Positions 18,563 to 25,594 of a stretch of DNA of 39,601 nucleotides are shown here, one piece after another. The notes below the pieces were generated by a model, which saw nothing but the letters and a program-made list of their open reading frames with translations, ran no database searches and was not told the origin of the DNA. The translations under genes were made by a program, and so were the position numbers. Position 1 is the stretch's first letter, and every line of letters begins with the position of its first letter. The DNA lies in contig CANRLR010000022.1 of NCBI GenBank assembly GCA_947631505.1, positions 1-39,601 on the forward strand, read 5' to 3'. The DNA comes from an uncultured Lachnospiraceae bacterium. Its GTDB lineage: Bacteria; Bacillota; Clostridia; Lachnospirales; Lachnospiraceae.

Positions 18563-19375
18563 ATGTTACGAGATATAACGATTGGACAATTTTATCCGGT
18601 TGACTCATTCATTCACCGTTTGGATCCAAGAGTAAAAATAGTGGCAGTATTTTTTTACTTAATTTCACTCTTTGTATTCAGCAGCTTTTGGGGGTATCTT
18701 GTCGTGACGTTGTTCTTGACCATGATAGTTGTTATGTCCAGAGTACCTTTTTCTTATATATTAAAGGGGCTGAAACCGATTTTGGTCTTGCTGCTTTTTA
18801 CCGCTTTTTTCAATATTTTCATGACAAAGGGCGAGGTTGCTTTTCAATGGAATTTTATAACTGTTACATGGGAAGGAATACGAAAGGCTTTATTTATGGC
18901 AATGCGGCTTATTTATCTAATTATCGGTTCTTCTATGCTGACTTATACAACGACTCCGAACCAGTTGACGGACGGATTGGAAACGCTATTTAAGCCATTG
19001 GAAAAAATACATGTACCAGTTCATGATTTTGCCATGATGATGTCACTGGCTTTGCGGTTTATTCCGATTCTGCTGGATGAGGCAAATCGGATCATCAATG
19101 CACAGAGTTCTCGGGGAGCTGACTTTGAAGAGGGAAATATTCTGAAACGAATGAAAATGATGGTTTCCATTTTAATTCCGCTTTTGGTATCGGCAACGAG
19201 GCGGGCCTATGACCTTGCTATGGCAATGGAAGCAAGATGTTATCATGGCGGGGCAGGCCGTACGAAAATGAAACCATTGAAATACAAGAGTACGGATAGG
19301 TGGGCATATGCGGTTATAATATGCTACTTTGCATTAGTAATTGCTGTTACGCATGTACTGCCCAGAGTATGGTAG
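18563..19375 (+). CDS. ecfT: ECF transporter transmembrane protein EcfT
   Basis: 270-aa membrane scaffold linking the EcfA pair to S components. It begins MLRDITIGQFYPVDSFIHRL followed by DPRVKI, the usual EcfT N-terminus, so ATG 18563 (with GGGGGT upstream) is favoured over ATG 18551. Several hydrophobic segments follow. The coupling-helix motif with alanine-arginine-glycine is represented by AQSSRGADFEEG and a later AMAMEARCYHGG. Cytoplasmic-membrane protein; 22 nt after ecfA2. Confidence 0.94.
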   Translation: MLRDITIGQFYPVDSFIHRLDPRVKIVAVFFYLISLFVFSSFWGYLVVTLFLTMIVVMSRVPFSYILKGLKPILVLLLFTAFFNIFMTKGEVAFQWNFITVTWEGIRKALFMAMRLIYLIIGSSMLTYTTTPNQLTDGLETLFKPLEKIHVPVHDFAMMMSLALRFIPILLDEANRIINAQSSRGADFEEGNILKRMKMMVSILIPLLVSATRRAYDLAMAMEARCYHGGAGRTKMKPLKYKSTDRWAYAVIICYFALVIAVTHVLPRVW

Positions 19376-19405
19376 AAATTGAAAATCAGAAAAGGGGATG
19401 TAGTT

Positions 19406-20161
19406 GTGAAACGAATCCGATTAATTGTTGCCTATGACGGAACGGATTACTGTGGCTGGCAAATTCAGGACAATGCAGTAACAATAGAGGGGGAATTACA
19501 TCATGCTCTCTGTGAACTCCTAAAAGAAGAAATTCAGATAATCGGTGCCAGCCGGACAGATTCTGGTGTCCATGCTATGGGAAATGTAGCGGTTTTTGAT
19601 ACGGAAACAAAGATTCCGCCGGAGAAAATTGCCATTGCATTGAATCACTATTTACCAGAAGATATCCGGGTACAGTATTCGGAGGAAGTGTCCACAGACT
19701 TTCATCCAAGATTCTGTGACAGTAAAAAAACATATGAATATACGATTTTAGCAACAGCGATTGCTGTGCCGGTATGGCGAAGATATTCGTATCATGTTTA
19801 TTACGAGCTCAACTTGACAAAAATGAGAGAGGCAGCGGCTTGTTTTATGGGGACACATGATTTTTCGGCATTTTGCTCCGCAGGGAGTCAGGTGAGAAGT
19901 AAAGTTCGTACCATTGAAGACATTGCCGTACAAGAGGAACCGCTTTTTTATGGAAATGGCGGAAAAATTATAAAACTTCGGGTATCCGGCAATGGATTTT
20001 TATACAATATGGTAAGAATTATTGCGGGAACGCTTATTGAAGTGGGAATGGGAAAAAGAACTGTGGAGCAGGTACAGGATGCCTTGGAGAATGGAAAGCG
20101 GCAGCTGGCAGGGCCGACAGCACCGCCACAGGGCTTGATGTTGTTGGAAATTAAGTATTGA
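19406..20161 (+). CDS. truA: tRNA pseudouridine(38-40) synthase TruA
   Basis: 251-aa enzyme making pseudouridine at positions 38-40 of the tRNA anticodon stem. The catalytic aspartate lies in GASRTDSGVHAMGN, and YDGTDYCGWQ and GNGFLYNMVRIIAGTLIEVG are family signatures. The start is GTG 19406 (MKRIRLIVAYDGT) preceded by AAAGGGGAT; an in-frame start at 19379 adds a non-conserved N-terminus. Its stop codon lies inside the -35 hexamer of the next promoter. Confidence 0.95.
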   Translation: MKRIRLIVAYDGTDYCGWQIQDNAVTIEGELHHALCELLKEEIQIIGASRTDSGVHAMGNVAVFDTETKIPPEKIAIALNHYLPEDIRVQYSEEVSTDFHPRFCDSKKTYEYTILATAIAVPVWRRYSYHVYYELNLTKMREAAACFMGTHDFSAFCSAGSQVRSKVRTIEDIAVQEEPLFYGNGGKIIKLRVSGNGFLYNMVRIIAGTLIEVGMGKRTVEQVQDALENGKRQLAGPTAPPQGLMLLEIKY

Positions 20162-20186
20162 CATTGATGCCAGAATATTATATAAT
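20158..20186 (+). promoter_or_regulatory. Consensus promoter for rplM-rpsI
   Basis: TTGACA (20158-20163), 17-bp spacer, TATAAT (20181-20186): both hexamers are a perfect match to the sigma-A consensus. The -35 box overlaps the truA stop codon. Confidence 0.9.
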
Positions 20187-20192
20187 ATCAAA

Positions 20193-20300
20193 GCATGACG
20201 TGAAAAAATACCCGAGCCAATGCCCCGGTTACGGTATTTTAACATAATAATGAAAAAGAGAGCCGGCCAGACTCCTACGGACAGGGAGAGGGCTGACAGA
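20193..20300 (+). promoter_or_regulatory. Probable ribosomal-protein (L13-type) leader
   Basis: The rplM 5' leader folds into a strong hairpin: AAAATACC (20205-20212) with GGTATTTT (20233-20240), then an internal loop and AGCC with GGTT. A second stem can form between AGCC (20261-20264) and GGCT (20291-20294). Firmicute rplM genes often carry the L13 leader, through which L13 represses its own operon; position and architecture fit, but the covariance model was not run. Confidence 0.55.
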
Positions 20301-20323
20301 ATTTAATAAGGAGGATTCCAAGG

Positions 20324-20752
20324 ATGAAAAGTTTTATGGCAAGTCCATCCACAGTGGAAAGAAAATGGTATGTAGTAGATGCTGAAGGCAAAACTTTAGG
20401 ACGTCTTGCATCCGAAGTAGCAAATGTTTTAAGAGGTAAGAAAAAACCTATTTATACACCACATATTGATACCGGTGATTACGTTATTGTTGTAAATGCG
20501 GAGAAAATTGTTACAACAGGTAAGAAATTGGATCAGAAAAAATACTATCATCATTCTGAGTATGTTGGTGGTATGAAAGAAACAACATTAAAAGAAATGA
20601 TGCAGAAAAAACCTGAGTTCGTTATTACTCATGCAGTAAAGGGAATGCTTCCAAAGGGACCTTTGGGACGTCAGATGCTTAAGAAATTACATGTATACGC
20701 TGGACCGGAGCATGACCATGCTGCACAGAAACCAGAAGTATTGGATATTTAA
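20324..20752 (+). CDS. rplM: 50S ribosomal protein L13
   Basis: 142-aa L13, an early 50S assembly protein. [40 protein letters not shown] and the HPYEHH-like region replaced by [13 protein letters not shown] are recognisable. AAGGAGGATT precedes ATG 20324. Co-transcribed with rpsI from a consensus promoter. Confidence 0.97.
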   Translation: MKSFMASPSTVERKWYVVDAEGKTLGRLASEVANVLRGKKKPIYTPHIDTGDYVIVVNAEKIVTTGKKLDQKKYYHHSEYVGGMKETTLKEMMQKKPEFVITHAVKGMLPKGPLGRQMLKKLHVYAGPEHDHAAQKPEVLDI

Positions 20753-20777
20753 GAGGTTTTAGAAAGGAGAAATAACA

Positions 20778-21170
20778 GTGGCTAGTTCAACATTTTATGG
20801 AACAGGAAGAAGAAAATCCAGTGTCGCACGTGTATTTCTTACACCGGGAACTGGTAAAATTACAATTAATAAGAAAGACATTGATGAATATTTCGGTCTT
20901 GAAACATTGAAAATTATCGTTCGTCAACCATTAGAAGCAACAAATACTGCTGACAAATATGATATAAAAGTAACGGTAAAAGGCGGCGGATTCACAGGAC
21001 AGGCAGGTGCTGTCCGTCATGGAATCGCTCGTGCTTTGAATGAAGCAGATGCCGATTTCAGACCAGTTTTGAAGAAAGCCGGATTCCTTACTCGTGATTC
21101 TAGAATGAAAGAGCGTAAGAAATACGGTCTCAAGAAAGCTCGTAGAGCTCCACAGTTCTCGAAGAGATAA
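20778..21170 (+). CDS. rpsI: 30S ribosomal protein S9
   Basis: 130-aa S9, whose C-terminal arginine tail ([12 protein letters not shown]) reaches the P-site tRNA anticodon. [19 protein letters not shown] and [19 protein letters not shown] are characteristic. The start is GTG 20778 with AAAGGAGAAA upstream. Last gene of the two-gene operon. Confidence 0.97.
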   Translation: MASSTFYGTGRRKSSVARVFLTPGTGKITINKKDIDEYFGLETLKIIVRQPLEATNTADKYDIKVTVKGGGFTGQAGAVRHGIARALNEADADFRPVLKKAGFLTRDSRMKERKKYGLKKARRAPQFSKR

Positions 21171-21312
21171 TTTGCGGTCAACGCAAGAATACAGAAAAGC
21201 CCGATTTTATCAAGTATTTTATAGAAAAACTTTGGTTACAAGAGGTTGTGGAAAGTTGTTGGATGTGCTGGATTTTAAACGGTATGCAACACGAATATCA
21301 ATGATATGTATA
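21171..21312 (+). other. Spacer after rpsI, nothing recognised
   Basis: An open frame on the plus strand (21172-21426) runs through this spacer and the following terminator, has no plausible start with a binding site, and resembles nothing I know. I read it as non-coding 3' UTR; a decayed integrase or similar cannot be excluded. Confidence 0.3.
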
Positions 21313-21355
21313 GGACATTTTTCAGTAGGGAATTACTGGAAAGTGTCCTTTTTAT
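21313..21355 (+). terminator. Intrinsic terminator after rplM-rpsI
   Basis: GGACA plus an A/T-rich continuation through CAGTA (from 21313) pairs with TACTG through TGTCC (to 21348) around a six-base loop, followed by TTTTTATTA. It separates the conserved ribosomal region from the accessory island. Confidence 0.85.
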
Positions 21356-21417
21356 TATCACACAAAAAATCTTATTGTATCCAACAAGGATACTTTCTTC
21401 TGTATCTACGATATGTT

Positions 21418-21537
21418 CTAATATGACGAACAATTTCTCTTGACTAATAGAGCGAGGAAGAACTGTGTAATCCATTTCTTTGCCCCATTTCTGCTACAAA
21501 GGTTGTTGAGTTGTTCTAAAGTGTCTGGATTAAACAT
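21418..21537 (-). pseudogene. Small, probably broken ORF downstream of the XRE pair
   Basis: A 39-codon frame starts at ATG 21537 with a good binding site (AAAGGAG, 6 nt away) and reads MFNPDTLEQLNNLCSRNGAK before ending at TAG 21418. A second frame, overlapping from ATG 21501 (MDYTVLPRSISQEKLFVILE), continues for 66 codons into the rpsI terminator. The two look like one coding segment split by a frameshift and truncated at the island edge. It is the third gene of the minus-strand unit 22412-21418. Function unknown. Confidence 0.4.
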
Positions 21538-21561
21538 AAGTTGCTCCTTTACTGAATCTTG

Positions 21562-22173
21562 TTAATTTACATACCATAATAACTGTGCATTTGGATTGTA
21601 TTTTGGATGATTTTTATTGTCCTGACAGGTGTATTTCACAGCAGGTGGAGTGTTCCGGCAGATACGATATACCACTTGGTCGATTTCTTGGTCTGCCTCA
21701 ATAAAAGTACGAATCCAACCATGGATGTACAATGATGGTGGGTCAAATGTACTTTTACCACCATAGCCAATATCTTGTTCAATTACAAATAATTGAGCTA
21801 AAATAGCAGTAATATCAATAGGATTAATGTATTGCGTAAAATGGATATGCGTTAATGGTTTGATTGCGTCTAAAGGTTCTTCGCCATAAAATATTTTGTC
21901 AAAGGCGACGAGAAGTTCTTCTTTTGCTTGAGGTAATTCTCTTGCACGTAGTTTTAAATCTATGAGCAGACGTAAGTGATTTGGACGGAATGGTTTTTCA
22001 TCGCCTATTCTAAGAAAAATTTGAAAATTAGTGTTAACGTCATAGTCCTTAAATCGTGCAGATAAAGTGCTTGGACGATAAATCAGTATAGCTTGTTCAC
22101 CATTGTTGTAGACTTCGGTCATGGTATCGAAGGGAAGGTCTAAAACAATTGCTCTCATTTTGTTGTACGTCAT
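21562..22173 (-). CDS. Uncharacterised 203-aa protein coupled to an XRE regulator
   Basis: I do not recognise this family. The protein is predicted soluble, without signal peptide or membrane segment, with mixed alpha/beta composition. The middle part is charged (LRLLIDLKLRARELPQAKEE), and the C-terminus has aromatic-rich segments (PPSLYIHGWIRTFIEADQEI, YNPNAQLLWYVN). Its ATG overlaps the TGA of the XRE gene (ATGA), so the two are translationally coupled and probably act together. Given the neighbouring restriction-modification genes it may be a regulator partner, an antitoxin-like factor or a defence component; none of this can be shown from sequence. Confidence 0.7.
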   Translation of the reverse strand: MTYNKMRAIVLDLPFDTMTEVYNNGEQAILIYRPSTLSARFKDYDVNTNFQIFLRIGDEKPFRPNHLRLLIDLKLRARELPQAKEELLVAFDKIFYGEEPLDAIKPLTHIHFTQYINPIDITAILAQLFVIEQDIGYGGKSTFDPPSLYIHGWIRTFIEADQEIDQVVYRICRNTPPAVKYTCQDNKNHPKYNPNAQLLWYVN

Positions 22174-22412
22174 TGAGTATCTACCTCCTTAAAAAAATCG
22201 CTAATTTCAACATCAAGTACATTAGCAATCTGATTTAAAATAGATATAGACAAGCTTTTATTGCATCCGGTAGCTTCTATCTTAGAAAGGTAACTGATAC
22301 TGATTTTAGCCTGCTCTGCAAGTTGTACTTGTGTCAAATTTCTTTGTTCTCTGTAATATTTTATATTTGCACCTATAATACGATATAGGTCCGTATCGCT
22401 ATTGAAATGCAT
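22170..22412 (-). CDS. XRE-family regulator, probable controller of the R-M island
   Basis: 80-aa DNA-binding protein consisting almost entirely of a Cro/C1-type helix-turn-helix (residues about 12-70: LTQVQLAEQAKISISYLSKI, LNQIANVLDVEISDFF). Size and architecture match the C (controller) proteins of type II restriction-modification systems. Two copies of the palindrome TTCAC-N5-GTGAA flank its own predicted promoter, and a third lies before the Dam-like methylase gene on the other strand. It therefore likely represses itself and times expression of the cassette. Translationally coupled to the 203-aa gene. Confidence 0.85.
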   Translation of the reverse strand: MHFNSDTDLYRIIGANIKYYREQRNLTQVQLAEQAKISISYLSKIEATGCNKSLSISILNQIANVLDVEISDFFKEVDTQ

Positions 22413-22424
22413 ACAAACACCTCT

Positions 22425-22439
22425 TTCACTATTTGTGAA
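22425..22439. promoter_or_regulatory. Operator copy 1 (TTCAC-TATTT-GTGAA)
   Basis: A perfect 5-bp inverted repeat with a 5-bp centre, 13 bp upstream of the XRE start and just downstream of its predicted promoter, a position expected to repress. Matches copies at 22470 and 24066. Confidence 0.75.
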
Positions 22440-22443
22440 TATT

Positions 22444-22471
22444 ATCTCATGTGATATATTTAAAACAAATT
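22444..22471 (-). promoter_or_regulatory. Predicted promoter of the XRE gene
   Basis: Read on the minus strand, TTGTTT, a 16-bp spacer and GATAAT occur between the two operator copies. The hexamers are moderate matches; the position between the palindromes is the main support. Confidence 0.45.
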
Positions 22472-22484
22472 CACTTATGGTGAA
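22470..22484. promoter_or_regulatory. Operator copy 2 (TTCAC-TTATG-GTGAA)
   Basis: The second perfect palindrome, 45 bp centre to centre from copy 1, overlapping the -35 side of the XRE promoter. Same half-sites, different centre. Confidence 0.75.
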
Positions 22485-22544
22485 AGAAAATAGTTGTGGA
22501 TTTTTTTGTGAAAATGATGTAGACTTATTGGTATTATTAGGTAA

Positions 22545-22669
22545 TTGCGAAACAGGTTCGTAATCTTGATTTTAACGAGGTGCAAATCCTGTACGGCTAG
22601 ATTTTCAGGAGGTGCATGTAGAAAACAGTATTATAGGGCATGAAATCAAGGCAGATAGGAATATCTGCC
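22545..22669 (+). ncRNA. Candidate structured RNA, family unknown
   Basis: No protein is encoded here, but the sequence folds convincingly. CTTGATTT (22565-22572) can pair with AAATCAAG (22643-22650), enclosing TTTTC (22602-22606) with GAAAA (22621-22625). Directly after it comes a perfect 8-bp hairpin, GGCAGATA-GGAA-TATCTGCC (22650-22669), capped by a GNRA-type tetraloop. A small CGAA/TTCG hairpin precedes it. The element GGTGCAAATCC at 22579-22589 also occurs in cobalamin riboswitches and some group II introns, but their other hallmarks are not visible. It may be a remnant of a mobile element, since a transposase fragment follows. Confidence 0.35.
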
Positions 22670-22695
22670 AATGAGACGATATGCGGCATGTAAGT

Positions 22696-23109
22696 TTATG
22701 CGATTAGGGGTTTTAAGCTTTGGATATACTGGTGTTTATGGATTTTATCCGCAACCATTACGGTAGTAAGTTGTGTAATCCCGGTAAGTAGCAAATCGGC
22801 GTGCAAAGTCTTTTCTTCCCGGATTTTGCGTCCGGCAACAAACAAACTATCCTTAAAATGGTTAATAGACTTTTCAACTATTACTCTGTTTTTGTAGGTG
22901 AAATCCCATTCATCTGTACAAGGGTTTTCACAATGGCGGACACGTTTACTTTTATCGGTTTCCTTATTATTTATCCAATTCATCTTGGGACATACAAACT
23001 TTATGGTAGGGAGTCCACAGCGGAGCTGGGATTTACTCCTTTCCCGTTTAATCGGAATAGGCGTTTATGCGGGCTCTGGCGTTTCGCAAACACCTATTGG
23101 TATTATCAA
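22696..23109 (-). pseudogene. Transposase remnant (DDE type), C-terminal part
   Basis: The minus strand encodes the end of a transposase: CGLPTIKFVCPKM, YKNRVIVEKSINHFKDSLFV, LHADLLLTGITQLTTVMVAD and the ending QYIQSLKPLIA are typical of a common clostridial DDE transposase family. An in-frame TAA at 23065-23067 interrupts it; similarity-like sequence (GVCETPEPA) continues upstream in the same frame to about 23109. The N-terminal part is absent, replaced by the 64-aa gene. It is a dead insertion sequence fragment and marks the region as recombinogenic. Confidence 0.8.
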
Positions 23110-23126
23110 TGAAAGGAGTAGCTACA

Positions 23127-23321
23127 ATGAAATCAATTCAAGAAGAAAAATATGAATATGATAAATTTGTAATTGAACTATCACATAAAATACAAGAGAT
23201 ACAAAAAGACTTTAATAATCTTTCTGATGAGAATAGAAACAGATTGGAAAATGATGTTATGAGAGCATTCATGTTAAAAGGTATTGTGGGTGTTTCAGAA
23301 TATTTCAATCAATGGAGATAA
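23127..23321 (+). CDS. Small hypothetical protein (64 aa)
   Basis: A 64-residue, charged, mostly helical protein (MKSIQEEKYEYDKFVIELSH; ending EYFNQWR) from ATG 23127 with AAAGGAG nine bases upstream; longer upstream readings lie in the transposase remnant. It is placed 16 nt before the presumed start of the methyltransferase gene, so the two are probably one transcription unit. No family recognised; it could be a small partner of the methyltransferase. Confidence 0.65.
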   Translation: MKSIQEEKYEYDKFVIELSHKIQEIQKDFNNLSDENRNRLENDVMRAFMLKGIVGVSEYFNQWR

Positions 23322-23337
23322 AAAGGAGGAATGTCTT

Positions 23338-24060
23338 ATAAGTTTACAACCAAATAATTTTAGACTTGAACCAACTACGGTCTGGTCCTTTCCAGACAGA
23401 GGCAGTTGGGCAACGCATTCAGGAAAGTATCGAGGGAATTGGTCGCCATATGTACCAAGAAATCTGATACTTCGCTATTCTAATCCCGGTGATTGGGTCT
23501 TAGATCAATTTATGGGTAGTGGAACAACCTTAGTAGAAGCAAAGCTGCTCAATCGAAATGCAGTAGGTGTTGACATCAATCCGCAATCTGCTTCAATTTC
23601 TGAAACAAATTTAAAATTCCAATGTGAAACAAATTCAAAAATATTTACTCGAAATGGAAATGCTGCTGATTTGCATTTTATCAAAGATAGTTATATTGAC
23701 TTTATCTGTACGCATCCGCCCTATGCTAATATTATTAAGTACAGCAAAGGGCTTGATGGAGATATATCGTTACTTGGTGTGGAAGATTTTCTGGGTGAAA
23801 TGGAAAAGGTGGCAAGGGAAGCTTTTCGTGTACTTAAAAAGGGAAAAATGTGTGCAGTAATGATTGGGGATGTAAGAAAATATGGCAAAGTAATTCCGTT
23901 AGGATTTCGTATGATGGAATGCTTTCTGCAGGCAGGATTTGCAAATAAAGAGATTATCATTAAGGAACAGCATAATTGTCATTCTACAAACTATTGGAAG
24001 AAACAGAATAATAATTTTCTTCTGTTGGCACATGAGTATATATTTGTGTTTCAGAAGTAA
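23338..24060 (+). CDS. DNA methyltransferase (N4-cytosine or N6-adenine), apparent ATA start
   Basis: About 240 aa. The AdoMet-binding motif FMGSGTT (residues 58-64, then VGVDIN) precedes the catalytic motif THPPY (residues 125-129), where most family members have D/S/N-PPY. The conserved N-terminal stretch VWSFPDRGSWATHSGKYRGN is shared with methylases of restriction systems. The strong site AAAGGAGGA (23322-23330) points to a start at 23338, where the codon is ATA; the nearest in-frame alternatives (TTG 23284, GTG 23290) overlap the upstream gene and lack binding sites. The target sequence is not predictable here. Likely a second modification activity of the island. Confidence 0.8.
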   Translation: MSLQPNNFRLEPTTVWSFPDRGSWATHSGKYRGNWSPYVPRNLILRYSNPGDWVLDQFMGSGTTLVEAKLLNRNAVGVDINPQSASISETNLKFQCETNSKIFTRNGNAADLHFIKDSYIDFICTHPPYANIIKYSKGLDGDISLLGVEDFLGEMEKVAREAFRVLKKGKMCAVMIGDVRKYGKVIPLGFRMMECFLQAGFANKEIIIKEQHNCHSTNYWKKQNNNFLLLAHEYIFVFQK

Positions 24061-24065
24061 ATTAA

Positions 24066-24080
24066 TTCACAAAGAGTGAA
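24066..24080. promoter_or_regulatory. Operator copy 3 (TTCAC-AAAGA-GTGAA)
   Basis: The same half-sites as the two copies in front of the XRE gene, about 1.6 kb away, and nine bases upstream of the -35 of the Dam-like gene. A site at this distance from the promoter fits activation better than repression. Confidence 0.75.
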
Positions 24081-24088
24081 AGTTGTGG

Positions 24089-24117
24089 TTGTTATTTTGT
24101 GTGTTTGCAAGTATAAT
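24089..24117 (+). promoter_or_regulatory. Promoter of the DpnII-type cassette
   Basis: TTGTTA (24089-24094), 17-bp spacer, TATAAT (24112-24117). It should start near 24124, about 43 bp upstream of the Dam-like gene. Confidence 0.7.
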
Positions 24118-24166
24118 AGATATGTAAAAGATTGTCCTTTTACGGACATAGAGAAGAGGAATCATA

Positions 24167-25000
24167 ATGAGTAATTCAAGTATCGCTCCATTTGTGAAAT
24201 GGGCTGGCGGAAAGCGTCAGTTGCTTCCACAGATAAAGGAGAGAATGCCTGAAAAATATAATAATTATTTTGAGCCATTTGTAGGTGGTGGTGCAGTAAC
24301 ATTTGAATTGCTACCTGCAAATGCTCTGATAAACGATATCAACAAGGCTTTGATAAATGCTTATAAACAGATATGTAATGCACCAGAAGCATTTCTAAAA
24401 GCTGTAAACAAGCTGGATGAAGAAATGTGGGAGGATGGTAAGGAATATTATTATTCTCTTAGGGAGCATTACAATGATAAGCTGATGAAAGCAGAGTATG
24501 ATGTGGAGTTGGCTGCCTTGTTTGTGTTTATCAATAAGCACTGTTTTAACGGCTTGTATCGTGTAAATGGCAAGGGACTTTTTAACGTTCCATACAACAA
24601 TAGTCGTAGAACTTCCATTGATGAAAATGCCATCATGGAGATTTCGGAATATCTTCAAGGAGTAAAAATTATTGACGGGGATTTTGAAGCTGCTTGTAAG
24701 GATGCCAAGAAGGGTGACTTTGTATTTATAGATAGCCCATATGCACCGTTGAATCCTACCTCGTTTGAATCATATACGAAAGAGGGATTTGATATAGAAA
24801 GTCATAAAAGACTGGCAAAGCTATTTGATGAATTAACAGCCAGAGGTTGCTACTGTATGCTCACAAATCATAATACAGACTTGATAAATGAGTTGTATGG
24901 TAACAAAGGCTATAAGATAGATGTTGTAAGCGTTAAGCGTATGATTAATTCGGATGCATCCAACAGAGTTGGTGAAGAAGTAATTATATGCAATTATTAG
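24167..25000 (+). CDS. Dam/DpnM-like adenine methyltransferase (predicted GATC)
   Basis: 277-aa N6-adenine methyltransferase of the Dam family. The N-terminal FVKWAGGKRQLL (residues 8-19), motif I YFEPFVGGGAVTFEL (34-48) and catalytic DSPY (residues 189-192, a common variant of DPPY in this family) are intact. The segment NKHCFNGLYRVNGKGLFNVP corresponds to the region by which Dam and DpnM read GATC. In DpnII systems this enzyme protects double-stranded host DNA. Binding site GAAGAGGAA before ATG 24167. First gene of the cassette behind operator copy 3. Confidence 0.93.
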   Translation: MSNSSIAPFVKWAGGKRQLLPQIKERMPEKYNNYFEPFVGGGAVTFELLPANALINDINKALINAYKQICNAPEAFLKAVNKLDEEMWEDGKEYYYSLREHYNDKLMKAEYDVELAALFVFINKHCFNGLYRVNGKGLFNVPYNNSRRTSIDENAIMEISEYLQGVKIIDGDFEAACKDAKKGDFVFIDSPYAPLNPTSFESYTKEGFDIESHKRLAKLFDELTARGCYCMLTNHNTDLINELYGNKGYKIDVVSVKRMINSDASNRVGEEVIICNY

Positions 25001-25009
25001 AGGAAAGCA

Positions 25010-25507
25010 ATGAATTTTAATACATATGTTAAGAAATTGAAAGAGGTACAAGACAAAAGTCATTTGGAAAATGGGTATAGTCATATTGTGTATCAAATAT
25101 TTGATATTGCGTTAGATGATGAAAAACATTCTATAGTAGATACCTCAAGTTTAAAAAGAACGATAAATAAGGCAACAGCACCTCGGAATGTCATTGCGGT
25201 GCCAGATTTTGTAATAACTAAAAAAGGTTATTTCTTTGATGATATACAAAAATCAGATGATATTTTAGGTTGTGTTGAAGTGAAATATAAAGATGTCGAT
25301 GTTACTAATCCAGATAGACTATGTTCAATGGCAAAAAATAAGGGGTATCTGGAGGTTTATAATAAAGTGATTTATACTAATGGATGGATATGGCGATTGT
25401 ATGATGGAACACCGGATTATGTTGAAATCAATTTTAGGAAAAATTCAGCAAATGCAACATATGGAGAATTATTAAAGTTGCTTTGTTCAATCAATTGGAA
25501 TGAATAA
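25010..25507 (+). CDS. Small PD-(D/E)XK-fold protein, possible nuclease
   Basis: 165 aa. VPDFVITKKGYFF (D66) followed 24 residues later by CVEVKYKD (E90, K92) forms a PD-(D/E)XK signature. This region resembles the N-terminal nuclease-like domains of type I/type III restriction proteins more than DpnII. It begins 9 nt after the Dam-like gene, with AGAGGAAAG as binding site, so it is part of the cassette. Classical DpnII operons have no such gene. It may be an additional nuclease or an inactive relative. Confidence 0.65.
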   Translation: MNFNTYVKKLKEVQDKSHLENGYSHIVYQIFDIALDDEKHSIVDTSSLKRTINKATAPRNVIAVPDFVITKKGYFFDDIQKSDDILGCVEVKYKDVDVTNPDRLCSMAKNKGYLEVYNKVIYTNGWIWRLYDGTPDYVEINFRKNSANATYGELLKLLCSINWNE

Positions 25508-25594
25508 AAGACTTGGTTGTAATCTTTGTTGGTTTGTTTTGAAAAGTTAATAGAGATGTTATCAAAATATATAAATTGTTAAGGAGTCGGGATA

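Noticed and set aside
21172-21426. 84-codon plus-strand frame after rpsI
   Set aside because: It runs through a strong terminator hairpin, has no ribosome binding site and no recognisable family.
22579-22589. Cobalamin riboswitch, from GGTGCAAATCC
   Set aside because: The B12 box and the rest of the conserved core are not visible, and no cobalamin gene follows.
22801-23155. Plus-strand open frames of 85-103 codons over the transposase region
   Set aside because: They are the antisense of the transposase remnant, whose minus-strand reading gives recognisable protein motifs.
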